Positions 24,453 through 32,168 of a stretch of DNA of 64,000 nt are shown one piece after another. The position numbers and the translations under genes are program-made. This DNA comes from Agromyces sp. G08B096 (lineage in GTDB: Bacteria > Actinomycetota > Actinomycetes > Actinomycetales > Microbacteriaceae). The notes below the pieces were generated by a model, which had not been told where the DNA came from, ran no database searches, and saw nothing but the letters and a program-made list of their open reading frames with translations. The DNA lies in the NCBI RefSeq assembly GCF_040267705.1, contig NZ_CP158374.1, positions 620,001 to 684,000 of the forward strand, given 5' to 3'. The number at the start of each line of letters is the position of its first letter. The first letter of the stretch is position 1.

Positions 24453-25790
24453 TCAGCCGCCGCGACGCTCCGACCGCGCCCGCGGCTCCTTCAACCCGAT
24501 GAGCACCCGCGTGCGCCCGCGTTCGACGAGGATCATGACCGAGCCGAGGATCCACAGCGGGAACTGCGTGAGGAACGCGAGGCGGAACGCCTCGAGCGAG
24601 TACGTGTCGGGGGAGCCGGCGCCCTGCACGTCCATCGCGACGCCGATGAACAGGATCGCGAGGAGCCCGGCGATGAAGCCGCCGCCGTTCACGATGCCCG
24701 TCGCGGTGCTCAGGCGGTGGCTCGGGTTGTAGGTGCGCGCATGGTCGAACGCGATCATCGACGCGGGGCCGCCGGTGCCGAGCGCGAACGCGAGCAGGAA
24801 GAGCAGCCAGATCGGCGCGGGTCCGGGCCACAGGATGACCGCGAGCCACACGACCGCCTGGAACGCGACCGTCGGCAGCACGAGCATCATCGAGCGCCGC
24901 ATCGGGTGCCGGCTCGAGAGCGCGCCGATGACCGGCCCGGCGACCATGCCGAACACGACGAACGCGGTCACCACGAGCGACGCGGTCGCCGGCGCGAGGC
25001 CCTCGCCGGCCGTGAGGAACGGGAAGCCCCACAGCATCACGAACGCGGTGCCGGCGAACGGGGTGGTGAAATGCGACCAGAACGCGAGCCGCGTCGCCGG
25101 ATGCCGCCACGATTCGACGAACCCGACCCGGAGGTCGGCCGCGCTCGTGACGACGCGGATCGCGCCCGTCTCGGTGTCGACGGCGACGTCGGCGGTGCGG
25201 CCCGGCGGTCGGTTGCGGATGACCGCGAAGCTCAGCACGGCGAACACGGCGGCGAGCCCGGCGAGGCTGCCGAACGCGATGCTCCAGCTCGTCGCGTGCA
25301 GGAGCGCCGCGAGCGGCACGATGGAGATGATCTGGCCCGCCTGGCCGACGATGCCGGTGAGCTGGACCATGATCGGCGCCTTCTGGTCGGGGAACCAGGT
25401 GGCGATGAGCCGCAGCACGCTCGGGAAGATCGCCGCGTCGCCGGCGCCGATGAGCACGCGCGCGAGGATGCCGATGCCCACGTCGGAGGCGAACGCCATG
25501 ACGACCTGGCCGAGCGCCATGAGCACCATGCCGATGGTGATGATCGGGCGCGCGCCGAACCGGTCGAGCAGCAGGCCGACCGGGATCTGCATGCCGCCGT
25601 ACACGAAGAGCTGGATGACGGCGAAGAGCGACAGGGTCGAGGCATCCGCATCGAATCGCGTCGCGGCGTCGACGCCGACGGCCGACAGCGACGTGCGGTT
25701 GGTGACCGAGATGACGTAGCCGGCGACGCCGACCGCCCACACCAGCCAGATGCGCCACGGGCGCGCGGGGGCGAGGGGGATCGAGGTCAC
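24453..25790 (-). CDS. Major facilitator superfamily transporter
   Basis: 445 aa with about 12 membrane helices. The loop between helices 2 and 3 carries the MFS signature in GLLLDRFGARPIITIG. A tryptophan-rich start (PARPWRIWLVWAVGVAGYV) is followed by SVTNRTSLSAVGVDAA, resembling the anion:cation symporter and related carriers. GTG start at 25790. The substrate cannot be read from the sequence. It lies upstream of nothing on its strand and next to a deazaflavin oxidoreductase whose stop is 12 nt away, so the two are probably cotranscribed, oxidoreductase first. Confidence 0.88.
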   Translation of the reverse strand: MTSIPLAPARPWRIWLVWAVGVAGYVISVTNRTSLSAVGVDAATRFDADASTLSLFAVIQLFVYGGMQIPVGLLLDRFGARPIITIGMVLMALGQVVMAFASDVGIGILARVLIGAGDAAIFPSVLRLIATWFPDQKAPIMVQLTGIVGQAGQIISIVPLAALLHATSWSIAFGSLAGLAAVFAVLSFAVIRNRPPGRTADVAVDTETGAIRVVTSAADLRVGFVESWRHPATRLAFWSHFTTPFAGTAFVMLWGFPFLTAGEGLAPATASLVVTAFVVFGMVAGPVIGALSSRHPMRRSMMLVLPTVAFQAVVWLAVILWPGPAPIWLLFLLAFALGTGGPASMIAFDHARTYNPSHRLSTATGIVNGGGFIAGLLAILFIGVAMDVQGAGSPDTYSLEAFRLAFLTQFPLWILGSVMILVERGRTRVLIGLKEPRARSERRGG

Positions 25791-25802
25791 GGCCGTTCCA
25801 GC

Positions 25803-26252
25803 CTACGCCTCGGGGTGGGATGCCTCGGGGTGCGTCGCTTCCGCCGAACCGGCGTCGGCCCGAGCCTCGTGCAGGAATCGGAACTCGTGGCGACGCAGGA
25901 GCTTCAGCAGAGCGGAGGCCGGGAAGCCGAAGGCGCGGCGGCCGGCCTCGGCGTCGTAGGGCTCGATGCCGTCGACCGGGTGCTCGCGGCCCCGCCAGAC
26001 GACCGTGCACCGGCCCGCGGCGACGATGTTGCGGTACCAGTTCACCTCGGGCCCGTAGGTGAGCTCGGCGATGAACCCGCCGGGCACGCGGGCGAGGATG
26101 AGCGGCGTCTCGTACGTCGCGCCCGACTTGCGGCCGACGTGGCGGACGAGTGCGAAGGGCCCGCGTCCGCGGCGTGCCGCGCGGAGCGTGAGCGGATTCA
26201 GCGTGTGCTTCAGCACGGTGAGGAAGGTGCGCTTCACGCGTCCGGCGGTCAT
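25803..26252 (-). CDS. Nitroreductase-family deazaflavin (F420)-dependent oxidoreductase
   Basis: 149-aa split beta-barrel protein of the Ddn family. It has the family-typical run GPFALVRHVGRKSGATYETP (residues about 31-50) and later YGPEVNWYRNIVAAGRCTV (GxxxNWxxNL/I). These proteins use reduced coenzyme F420, mostly on quinones or nitro compounds. The C-terminus is an Ala/Glu/His-rich tail. Its promoter region is shared with the divergent SDR and contains the 20-bp operator at 26297-26316, so it may be regulated with the catabolic island. First gene of a likely two-gene leftward unit with the MFS carrier. Confidence 0.86.
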   Translation of the reverse strand: MTAGRVKRTFLTVLKHTLNPLTLRAARRGRGPFALVRHVGRKSGATYETPLILARVPGGFIAELTYGPEVNWYRNIVAAGRCTVVWRGREHPVDGIEPYDAEAGRRAFGFPASALLKLLRRHEFRFLHEARADAGSAEATHPEASHPEA

Positions 26253-26296
26253 GGGGCCAGCATGGCACCGTGAGGCCCCCGGTGACATGCTAGGGT

Positions 26297-26316
26297 CATA
26301 CCGACCAGACGGTATG
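26297..26316. promoter_or_regulatory. TetR-type operator, site A
   Basis: CATACCG-ACCAGA-CGGTATG has perfect 7-bp arms. One of four near-identical palindromes in the window (also 29682, 38732 and 44996). It lies between the divergent Ddn-like gene and the SDR-tetR operon; the TetR protein encoded at 27095 is the likely binder, with autoregulation. The core resembles the ACCGNNCGNNCGGT motif I recall for the TetR-family regulator PaaR. Confidence 0.8.
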
Positions 26317-26333
26317 GCAGCGGAGGAGTGGCC

Positions 26334-27083
26334 GTGCAGCGATTCGAGGGCAGCGTCGCCCTGATCACCGGAGGCAGCCGCGGCATCGGTTTCGCCGTGG
26401 CCCGGCGGCTCGTCTCCGAGGGGGCATCCGTCGTCCTCACCGGCCGCAAGGCCGACTCGCTCGACGACGCGGTCGCCGCGCTCGGCGGCCCCGACCACGC
26501 CATCGGCATCGCGGGCAAGGCGGACGACCCCGACCACCGCGCCGAGGTGTTCGCCCGCATCGCCGACCGGCACGGCCGCCTCGACCACCTCGTGAACAAC
26601 GCCGGCATCAACCCCGTCTACGGGTCGCTCGCCGACGTCGACGTCGACGTCGCCGCGGCGCGCAAGATCCTCGACGTCAACGTGCTCGCCGCGCTGGAGT
26701 GGACGCGCGACGCCGTCGCCGCCGGCCTCACCCGCTCGGTGGTGAACCTCGCGTCGATCTCGGCGCTCGCCGCGAGCCCCGGCATCGGCCTGTACGGCAT
26801 CTCCAAGGCGGCGCTGGTGAACCTCACGATGCAGCTCGCCTACGAGCTCGCGCCGGGCATCCGGGTGAACGCGGTCGCGCCCGCCGTGATCAAGACGGCG
26901 TTCGCCACCGCGCTCTACGAGGGCCGCGAGGCGGAGGTCGCCGCCGAGTACCCGCTCGCCCGGCTCGGCGTCCCCGACGACGTCGCCGGGCCGGTCGCGT
27001 TCCTGCTCTCCGACGACGCCGGGTGGATCACCGGCCACACGCTCCCGATCGACGGCGGCGGGCTGATCCGCCCCGTCGGGTGA
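26334..27083 (+). CDS. Short-chain dehydrogenase/reductase
   Basis: 249-aa classical SDR. Cofactor loop TGGSRGIG at residues 12-19, NNAG near 88-91, catalytic Ser141, Tyr154 and Lys158 (YGISK), and the C-terminal IDGGGLIRP. I chose the GTG at 26334 over the GTG at 26328, because the GGAGGA site (26322-26327) is then 6 nt away instead of touching the start. First gene of a four-gene operon (SDR, TetR, quinone oxidoreductase, SDR) under operator site A. FabG-like SDRs in such operons reduce or oxidise 3-hydroxy/3-oxoacyl intermediates, but an alcohol substrate is equally possible. Confidence 0.88.
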   Translation: MQRFEGSVALITGGSRGIGFAVARRLVSEGASVVLTGRKADSLDDAVAALGGPDHAIGIAGKADDPDHRAEVFARIADRHGRLDHLVNNAGINPVYGSLADVDVDVAAARKILDVNVLAALEWTRDAVAAGLTRSVVNLASISALAASPGIGLYGISKAALVNLTMQLAYELAPGIRVNAVAPAVIKTAFATALYEGREAEVAAEYPLARLGVPDDVAGPVAFLLSDDAGWITGHTLPIDGGGLIRPVG

Positions 27084-27094
27084 AGGATGGATGC

Positions 27095-27691
27095 ATGAAG
27101 GACGTCAACGTCGCCGACGAGGTCACCCGCGCAGCGGTCGAGCTCTTCGCCGCCCAGGGATACGCCAACACCAGCGTGCAGCAGATCGTCGAGGCCGCCG
27201 GAGTCACCAAAGGCGCGATGTACCACTACTTCGAGTCGAAGGACGATCTGCTCTTCGCCATCTACGACCGCATGCTGTCGCTCCAGAAGTCGCGGCTCGA
27301 CGAGATCATCGCGCGCGGCGGGCCGACCGACGTCGTCCTCCACGACGTCTGCGTCGACGTCATCGAGACCTCGATCGACTTCCTGCCCGAGGGCACGGTG
27401 TTCTTCCGCAGCATGCACATGCTGACGGCGCCCCGCCAGCAGGAGGTCACCCGGCGCCGCCGCGCCTACCATGACGAGTTCTCCGCGCTCATCGAACGCG
27501 GTCAGTCCGAGGGGCGCTACCGGACCGACATCCCCCGCCCTGTGCTCATCGCCAACTTCTTCAGCGACGTCCACTACCTCTCGCACTGGTACTCGCCCGA
27601 AGGGCCGGAGGACAAGTCCGTCGTCGCCGAGCAGCTCACCGACCTGTTCCTCAGCGGCATCGCGAGCAGCAGCGGCCGGAGCGACGGATGA
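27095..27691 (+). CDS. TetR-family regulator of the catabolic island
   Basis: 198 aa. The helix-turn-helix is in the first 50 residues (GYANTSVQQIVEAAGVTKGAMYHYFESKDDLL). The C-terminal helical domain holds LSLQKSRLDEII, FFRSMHMLTAPRQQEV and a late FFSDVHYLSHWYSP. Repressors of this type (KstR2, FadR, PaaR-like) usually respond to acyl-CoA thioesters. Second gene in the operon behind site A, 11 nt after the SDR; the next gene overlaps its stop (ATGA). It is the best candidate to bind all four CATACCG-N6-CGGTATG sites and so to control import, activation and oxidation of one substrate. Confidence 0.87.
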   Translation: MKDVNVADEVTRAAVELFAAQGYANTSVQQIVEAAGVTKGAMYHYFESKDDLLFAIYDRMLSLQKSRLDEIIARGGPTDVVLHDVCVDVIETSIDFLPEGTVFFRSMHMLTAPRQQEVTRRRRAYHDEFSALIERGQSEGRYRTDIPRPVLIANFFSDVHYLSHWYSPEGPEDKSVVAEQLTDLFLSGIASSSGRSDG

Positions 27692-28731
27692 CCCGCCCCG
27701 ACCGCATGCGCGCCTGGCAGGTCACCCGACCGGGAGAACCCGCCGAGGTGCTCGAGCTCCGCGAGGTTCCCGTGCCCGTGCCCGGACCCGGCGAGGCGCT
27801 CGTCCGCACCCGCGCGGTCGCCGTGAACTTCCCCGACGTGCTGCTCGCACGCGGCGAGTACCAGGTGCGGCCCGAGCCGCCGTTCACCATCGGCATCGAA
27901 CTCGCGGGCGACGTCGTCGAGGTCGGCGACGCGGCTGACCGGCCCGCGGTCGCGGCGCCGGCCGGGGATGCCCCGGCCGCGACCTCCTTCGCCGTCGGCG
28001 ACCGCGTCGTCGGCTCGCAGATCGGCGTGCTCTCGGAGTACGCGGTGCTGCCCGCCGCCGCCGTGCGCCTCGCCCCCGATTCCCTCGACGACGCGGCCGC
28101 GGCCGCCCTCACCATCGCGTACCAGACCGCGTGGTTCGGTCTGCACCGGCGTGCAGCGCTGCAGCCGGGGGAGTGGCTGCTCGTCCACGCCGCCGCCGGC
28201 GGGGTCGGCACCGCGGCCGTCCAGCTCGGGACGGCCGCCGGTGCCCGGGTCATCGGTGTCGTCGGGAGCGAGGAGAAGGCGGCGGTCGCTGCCGGCGCCG
28301 GCGCCGAGGTCGTCCTCGTGCGGGGCCGCGACGACCTCGTCGATGGGGTGAAGACCGCGACGCGGGGTCACGGCGCAGACGTGGTCTTCGACCCCGTGGG
28401 CGGTGACGCGTACGACGCGTCCACGAAGTGCATCGCGTTCGAGGGCCGCATCGTCGTCGTCGGGTTCGCCGCCGGCACCATCCAGCAGGTGCGGGCCAAC
28501 CACGCGCTCGTGAAGAACTACTCCGTGCTCGGGCTGCACTGGGCGCTCTACCAGCAGCGCCGGCCCGACCTCGTGCAGCTCGCTCACGACGAGCTCGCCC
28601 GGCTCGCGGCATCCGGGGCCATCGCGCCCGTCGTCGCCGACGTCGTGTCGTTCGCCGATGCGCCCGCCGCCGTGCAGCGCCTGGCCGGCGGCACGACGAC
28701 CGGCCGGCTCGTCGTCCGCGTCTCGGACTGA
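27688..28731 (+). CDS. NADPH:quinone oxidoreductase (zinc-free MDR)
   Basis: 347-aa medium-chain reductase. The N-terminal GroES-like half begins MRAWQVTRPGEPAEVLEL (from residue 7) and has VNFPDVLLARGEYQVRPEPPF. The NADPH-binding Rossmann half has HAAAGGVGTAAVQLG, the AAxGGVG signature of quinone oxidoreductases. No zinc ligands are present. It overlaps tetR by 4 nt. Family members reduce quinones, or act as enoyl/acryloyl-CoA reductases when next to CoA genes, so in this island a CoA-thioester reductase role is possible. Co-regulated with the two SDRs by position. Confidence 0.88.
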   Translation: MTRPDRMRAWQVTRPGEPAEVLELREVPVPVPGPGEALVRTRAVAVNFPDVLLARGEYQVRPEPPFTIGIELAGDVVEVGDAADRPAVAAPAGDAPAATSFAVGDRVVGSQIGVLSEYAVLPAAAVRLAPDSLDDAAAAALTIAYQTAWFGLHRRAALQPGEWLLVHAAAGGVGTAAVQLGTAAGARVIGVVGSEEKAAVAAGAGAEVVLVRGRDDLVDGVKTATRGHGADVVFDPVGGDAYDASTKCIAFEGRIVVVGFAAGTIQQVRANHALVKNYSVLGLHWALYQQRRPDLVQLAHDELARLAASGAIAPVVADVVSFADAPAAVQRLAGGTTTGRLVVRVSD

Positions 28732-28762
28732 CACGGCCGGCGCCGACCCAGGAGGACCCGAC

Positions 28763-29497
28763 ATGACCGCACTCGACGGCCGCACCGCCATCGTCACCGG
28801 AGCCGCCCGCGGGCTCGGCGAGGCGTACGCGAGGGCGCTCCACGCCGCCGGCGCGAACGTGCTGATCGCCGACGTGCTCGACGACGAAGGCGCGGCGCTC
28901 GCCGTCGAGCTCGGCGACCGCGCGCGGTTCCGGCACCTCGACGTCACCGACGAGTCGGCCTGGGCCGACGTCGTCGCGAAGACGCTCGAGGAGTTCGGGT
29001 CAGTCGACGTCCTCGTGAACAACGCCGGTATCGCGAACGCGGCACCCATCGAGCACTTCACCCTCGCGAAGTGGGACGCCGTGATCGCGGTGAACCTCAC
29101 GGGCACGTTCCTCGGCTGCCGAGCCGTCGTGCCCGCCATGAAGGCGGCCGGGCGCGGCTCCATCGTGAACATCTCCTCGGTCGAAGGGCTTCGAGGCAGC
29201 CCGTCGCTGCACGGGTACACGGCATCGAAGTTCGGCGTCCGCGGGCTCACGAAGTCGCTGGCGGTCGAGCTCGGGCCGAGCGGCATCCGCGTGAACTCGG
29301 TGCATCCCGGCCTCATCCTCACCGACATGACCACCCGGATCGACCCCGACGCCCTGCAGATCCCGCTCGGCCGGCCCGCGCTGCCCGAGGATGTCGCGGG
29401 CACCGTCGTCTTCCTCGCGAGCGACGCCTCCGCATACACGACCGGCGGCGAGTTCGTCGTCGACGGCGGCATGACGACCGCGATCGCCCACCGCTGA
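28763..29497 (+). CDS. Short-chain dehydrogenase/reductase (hydroxysteroid-DH-like)
   Basis: 244 aa. TGAARGLG cofactor loop, NNAG near 86-89, catalytic Tyr152 and Lys156 in GYTASKFG, C-terminal GGEFVVDGGMT. It aligns without gaps to the SDR at 402-1142 in the catalytic region (DVTD, NNAGIAN, NLTG, KFGVRGLTK), so the two are paralogues about 28 kb apart. AGGAGG lies 7 nt upstream of the ATG. Last gene of the site A operon, 31 nt after the quinone oxidoreductase. Expected to oxidise a secondary alcohol with NAD(P). Confidence 0.88.
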   Translation: MTALDGRTAIVTGAARGLGEAYARALHAAGANVLIADVLDDEGAALAVELGDRARFRHLDVTDESAWADVVAKTLEEFGSVDVLVNNAGIANAAPIEHFTLAKWDAVIAVNLTGTFLGCRAVVPAMKAAGRGSIVNISSVEGLRGSPSLHGYTASKFGVRGLTKSLAVELGPSGIRVNSVHPGLILTDMTTRIDPDALQIPLGRPALPEDVAGTVVFLASDASAYTTGGEFVVDGGMTTAIAHR

Positions 29498-29670
29498 TCG
29501 GGTGCCCACCCTCGCTGACCCGCCTCGCCCCGGCGCTGCCGCGGCCGCGAGGTCGCGCGATCGGCGTTTTCACGCGCCCCGGAAGCGCAGTTCGCGGCAC
29601 TTCGCCGCCGGCAACCGATGGCAGGACCGCGGCCACCGGAGGGTGCGTTCCGCCGGGGGGATGACGGCGT

Positions 29671-29679
29671 TGCAACATT
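29671..29679 (+). promoter_or_regulatory. Half-site of the QsdR-type operator
   Basis: TGCAACATT equals one arm of the palindrome at 39947-39970 and stands directly beside operator site B. It overlaps a TTGACA -35-like hexamer (29678-29683). A second regulator may touch this promoter. The 29498-29739 gap otherwise holds no gene that I can see. Confidence 0.35.
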
Positions 29680-29681
29680 GA

Positions 29682-29701
29682 CATACCGTCTGGTCGGTTT
29701 C
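29682..29701. promoter_or_regulatory. TetR-type operator, site B
   Basis: CATACCG-TCTGGT-CGGTTTC. The core is the exact reverse complement of site A's core, and only the last three bases of one arm differ. It lies 38 nt before the start of the ABC importer operon, so a bound repressor would block its promoter. Confidence 0.75.
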
Positions 29702-29739
29702 TCGGGTAGCATGGCGGCATCCGACACGAAGAGGTGCCG

Positions 29740-30522
29740 ATGCCCAGCTCCGTTCCACCGACGCACACCGCCCCGAGCCTGGCCGACCCGGCCGCTCCGG
29801 CGTCGCACGCCACGCCCCGCCTCGAAGTCGACGGCCTCACCGTCACCTTCGGAGGGCTGACCGCGCTCGCCGACGTCGGGTTCCACGTCGACCCCGGCGA
29901 GACGGTCGCCCTGATCGGCCCGAACGGCGCGGGCAAGACGACCGTCTTCAACGCCGTGTGCGGCCTCGTCCGCCCGACGGCCGGGTCCGTCCGCATCGAC
30001 GGCCGGCCCGCGCCGGCGTCACCGACCGGCCTGCTCGGCCGCGGCGTCGCGCGAACGCTGCAAGGGCTCGGCCTCGTCGACGGGATGACCCCCCTCGAGC
30101 ACCTGCTCGTCCCGCTCGGCCCGCCGTCGGCGGCGAACGTCGCGCTCGCCCTCGCGGAGCTCGACGCCCACGGGCTCCGGGAACGCGCGTCGACGCCGGT
30201 GGGGGCGCTGCCCTATCCCGACCGGAAGCGCGTGGCGCTCGCTCGCGCGCTCGTCAGCCGGCCTTCGCTGCTGCTGCTCGACGAGCCGGCCGGTGGTCTC
30301 GGCGCCGAGGACATCGACCGGCTCGCCGCCACGGTTCGCGAGGTCGCGGGAAGCGGGGCATCCGTGCTGCTCGTCGAGCACCACGTCGACTTCGTCATGG
30401 GGCTCGCCGATCGCGTGGTGGTGCTCGACTTCGGCCGGGTCATCGCGACGGGAACCCCCGCCGTGGTCCAGGCGGATCCCCGCGTCGAAGAGGCCTACCT
30501 CGGCGTGAAGGCGGCCTCATGA
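29740..30522 (+). CDS. Branched-chain-type ABC transporter ATPase (LivG-like)
   Basis: 260 aa. Walker A is GPNGAGKTT near residue 66, Walker B is LLLLDEPAGGL, and the switch His is in VEHH. The normal LivG C-loop (LSYG or LPYG followed by Q/R residues) is here LPYPDRKRVALARAL, with Pro in place of the key Gly, so the ABC signature is degenerate. I chose the ATG at 29740 since GAAGAGG precedes it; a GTG six nt earlier is possible. First gene of a five-gene HAA5-type importer operon directly downstream of site B. Overlaps livF by 3 nt. Confidence 0.88.
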   Translation: MPSSVPPTHTAPSLADPAAPASHATPRLEVDGLTVTFGGLTALADVGFHVDPGETVALIGPNGAGKTTVFNAVCGLVRPTAGSVRIDGRPAPASPTGLLGRGVARTLQGLGLVDGMTPLEHLLVPLGPPSAANVALALAELDAHGLRERASTPVGALPYPDRKRVALARALVSRPSLLLLDEPAGGLGAEDIDRLAATVREVAGSGASVLLVEHHVDFVMGLADRVVVLDFGRVIATGTPAVVQADPRVEEAYLGVKAAS

Positions 30523-31289
30523 GCACGCGAGCCGAAGCCGGGTCCCACGTCCGAGCCGCACCGGCCGGCACCGCCGGCGGCACGCTCGCCGTCGACCGCC
30601 TCGCCGCGGGCTACGGCGGCGAGCCGGTGCTGCACGAGGTCTCGTTCGAGATCGCGCCGGGCTCCATCATCGCGCTGCTCGGCGCGAATGGCGCCGGCAA
30701 GACGACGCTGCTCCGCACGGTCGCGGGGCTCGTGCCCGTGGCATCCGGGTCGGTGCGTCTCGACGACGCCGATCTCGCAGGGGTCCGCGTCGAAGACCGC
30801 GCCCGTCGTGGACTCGCGCAGGTGCCCGAGGGGCGGAGCGTCGTCGCCGAGCTCACGGTCGAGGAGAATCTGCTGCTCGGCGCCCTGCACCGCCACCGGG
30901 GCTCGGCCAGGAACGCGGCCGTGGCACGCATCCTCGAGCTGTTCGAGCCGCTCGCGCGGCGGCGTGCCAGCGCCGGGCACGAGCTCTCGGGCGGTGAGCG
31001 CCAGATGCTCGCGCTCGGCCGCGCGCTCATCGCCGAGCCGCGGGTGCTGATGCTCGACGAACCCTCGCTCGGCCTGGCGCCGCTCGTGGTGGCCCAGCTC
31101 ATGGGCGTGCTGCGCGACACCGCCGCCCGCACCGGCCTCACGGTGCTGCTCGCCGAGCAGAACGTGACGAGTGCGCTCTCGATCGCCGATCGCGGCATCG
31201 TCCTCTCCCTCGGCCGGGTCGTCGCGGACGCTCCCGCCGCCGAACTCGCCTCCGACGCCGCCCTCCGGCACGCCTACCTGGGATTCTGA
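30519..31289 (+). CDS. Branched-chain-type ABC transporter ATPase (LivF-like)
   Basis: 256 aa. Walker A GANGAGKTT, canonical signature ELSGGERQMLALGRAL, Walker B VLMLDEPSLGLAP, switch in LAEQNV. QVPEGRSVVAELTVEENLLLG is typical of LivF. A short charged N-terminal extension precedes the domain. The start overlaps the livG stop (ATGA). It provides the intact signature motif that would pair with the Walker A of the degenerate LivG partner. Importer ATPase subunit at the cytoplasmic membrane face. Confidence 0.92.
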   Translation: MSTRAEAGSHVRAAPAGTAGGTLAVDRLAAGYGGEPVLHEVSFEIAPGSIIALLGANGAGKTTLLRTVAGLVPVASGSVRLDDADLAGVRVEDRARRGLAQVPEGRSVVAELTVEENLLLGALHRHRGSARNAAVARILELFEPLARRRASAGHELSGGERQMLALGRALIAEPRVLMLDEPSLGLAPLVVAQLMGVLRDTAARTGLTVLLAEQNVTSALSIADRGIVLSLGRVVADAPAAELASDAALRHAYLGF

Positions 31290-32168
31290 ATGGACCGACT
31301 CCTCTTCCTCCTCGCCACCGGGCTCGCGCGCGGCGCCATCTTCGCCCTGTTCGCCCTGTCGCTGGTGCTCATCTGGCGCGCCGCGCGGATCGTGAACTTC
31401 GCGCAGGGTGCCATGGCCGTGGTGGCGGTCTACGTCGCGTTCGCGGTCACGGGACTCACGGGCTCGTACTGGGCCGGGCTCGCGAGCGCGCTCGTCGCGG
31501 GCGCCGCGATCGGCTTCGCCGTGGAGCGCGGCGTGATGCGCTTCGCCCCGCAGGGCTCGCCGCTGTCGGGCGTCATCATCGCCATCGGTCTCGTGATGGT
31601 GCTGCAGTCCGCGCTCGGCATCGCGTTCGGCGCCCAGGTGCGTCCCATGCAGGTGCCGTTCGACGAGCGCCCGATCGAGATCGCCGGCGTGCCCGTGCTC
31701 TCGCCGTACGACCTGTTCGTGCTGACCGTCGCGGTGGCCGTCATGGCGGGGCTCGCCCTGCTGTTCGCGCGCACCTCGCTCGGTCTGCAGCTGCGGGCGT
31801 CGGCCTTCGCGCCCGAGGTGTCGCGGCTCCTCGGCGTCCGGGTGTCGCGGATGCTCACCGTCGGCTGGATGCTGTCGGCGGCGGTCGCCGCCCTCGCGGC
31901 CCTGCTGCTCGTGCCGACCGAGCTCGGGCTGAGTCCGCACTCCACCGACGTGCTGTTCGTGTACGCCTTCACCGTCGCGGTGGTCGGCGGCCTCGACTCG
32001 CCGCCGGGGGCCTTGGTCGGCGGGCTCATCGTGGGCGTGGTGATGAGTCTCGTCACGGGATACCTCGGCGCGACGGTGGCGCCGATCGCCGTGCTCGTGC
32101 TCCTCGTCGTCGTGCTGCTCGTCCGGCCCGGCGGCATCTTCTCCGCGAGGCAGGTGCGTCAGGCATGA
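31290..32168 (+). CDS. Branched-chain-type ABC transporter permease (LivH-like)
   Basis: 292 aa with about eight hydrophobic helices. The start is typical of LivH: LATGLARGAIFALFALSLVLIWRA, then IVNFAQGAMAV (family form NFAHG). The later VVGGLDSPPGALVGGLIVGV block is the cytoplasmic coupling region. The ATG follows the livF stop with no gap and the end overlaps livM (ATGA). One half of the membrane pore of the importer. Confidence 0.92.
   Translation: MDRLLFLLATGLARGAIFALFALSLVLIWRAARIVNFAQGAMAVVAVYVAFAVTGLTGSYWAGLASALVAGAAIGFAVERGVMRFAPQGSPLSGVIIAIGLVMVLQSALGIAFGAQVRPMQVPFDERPIEIAGVPVLSPYDLFVLTVAVAVMAGLALLFARTSLGLQLRASAFAPEVSRLLGVRVSRMLTVGWMLSAAVAALAALLLVPTELGLSPHSTDVLFVYAFTVAVVGGLDSPPGALVGGLIVGVVMSLVTGYLGATVAPIAVLVLLVVVLLVRPGGIFSARQVRQA

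Noticed and set aside
26328..26333. GTG at 26328 as SDR start
   Set aside because: The ribosome site touches this GTG; the GTG at 26334 has proper spacing.
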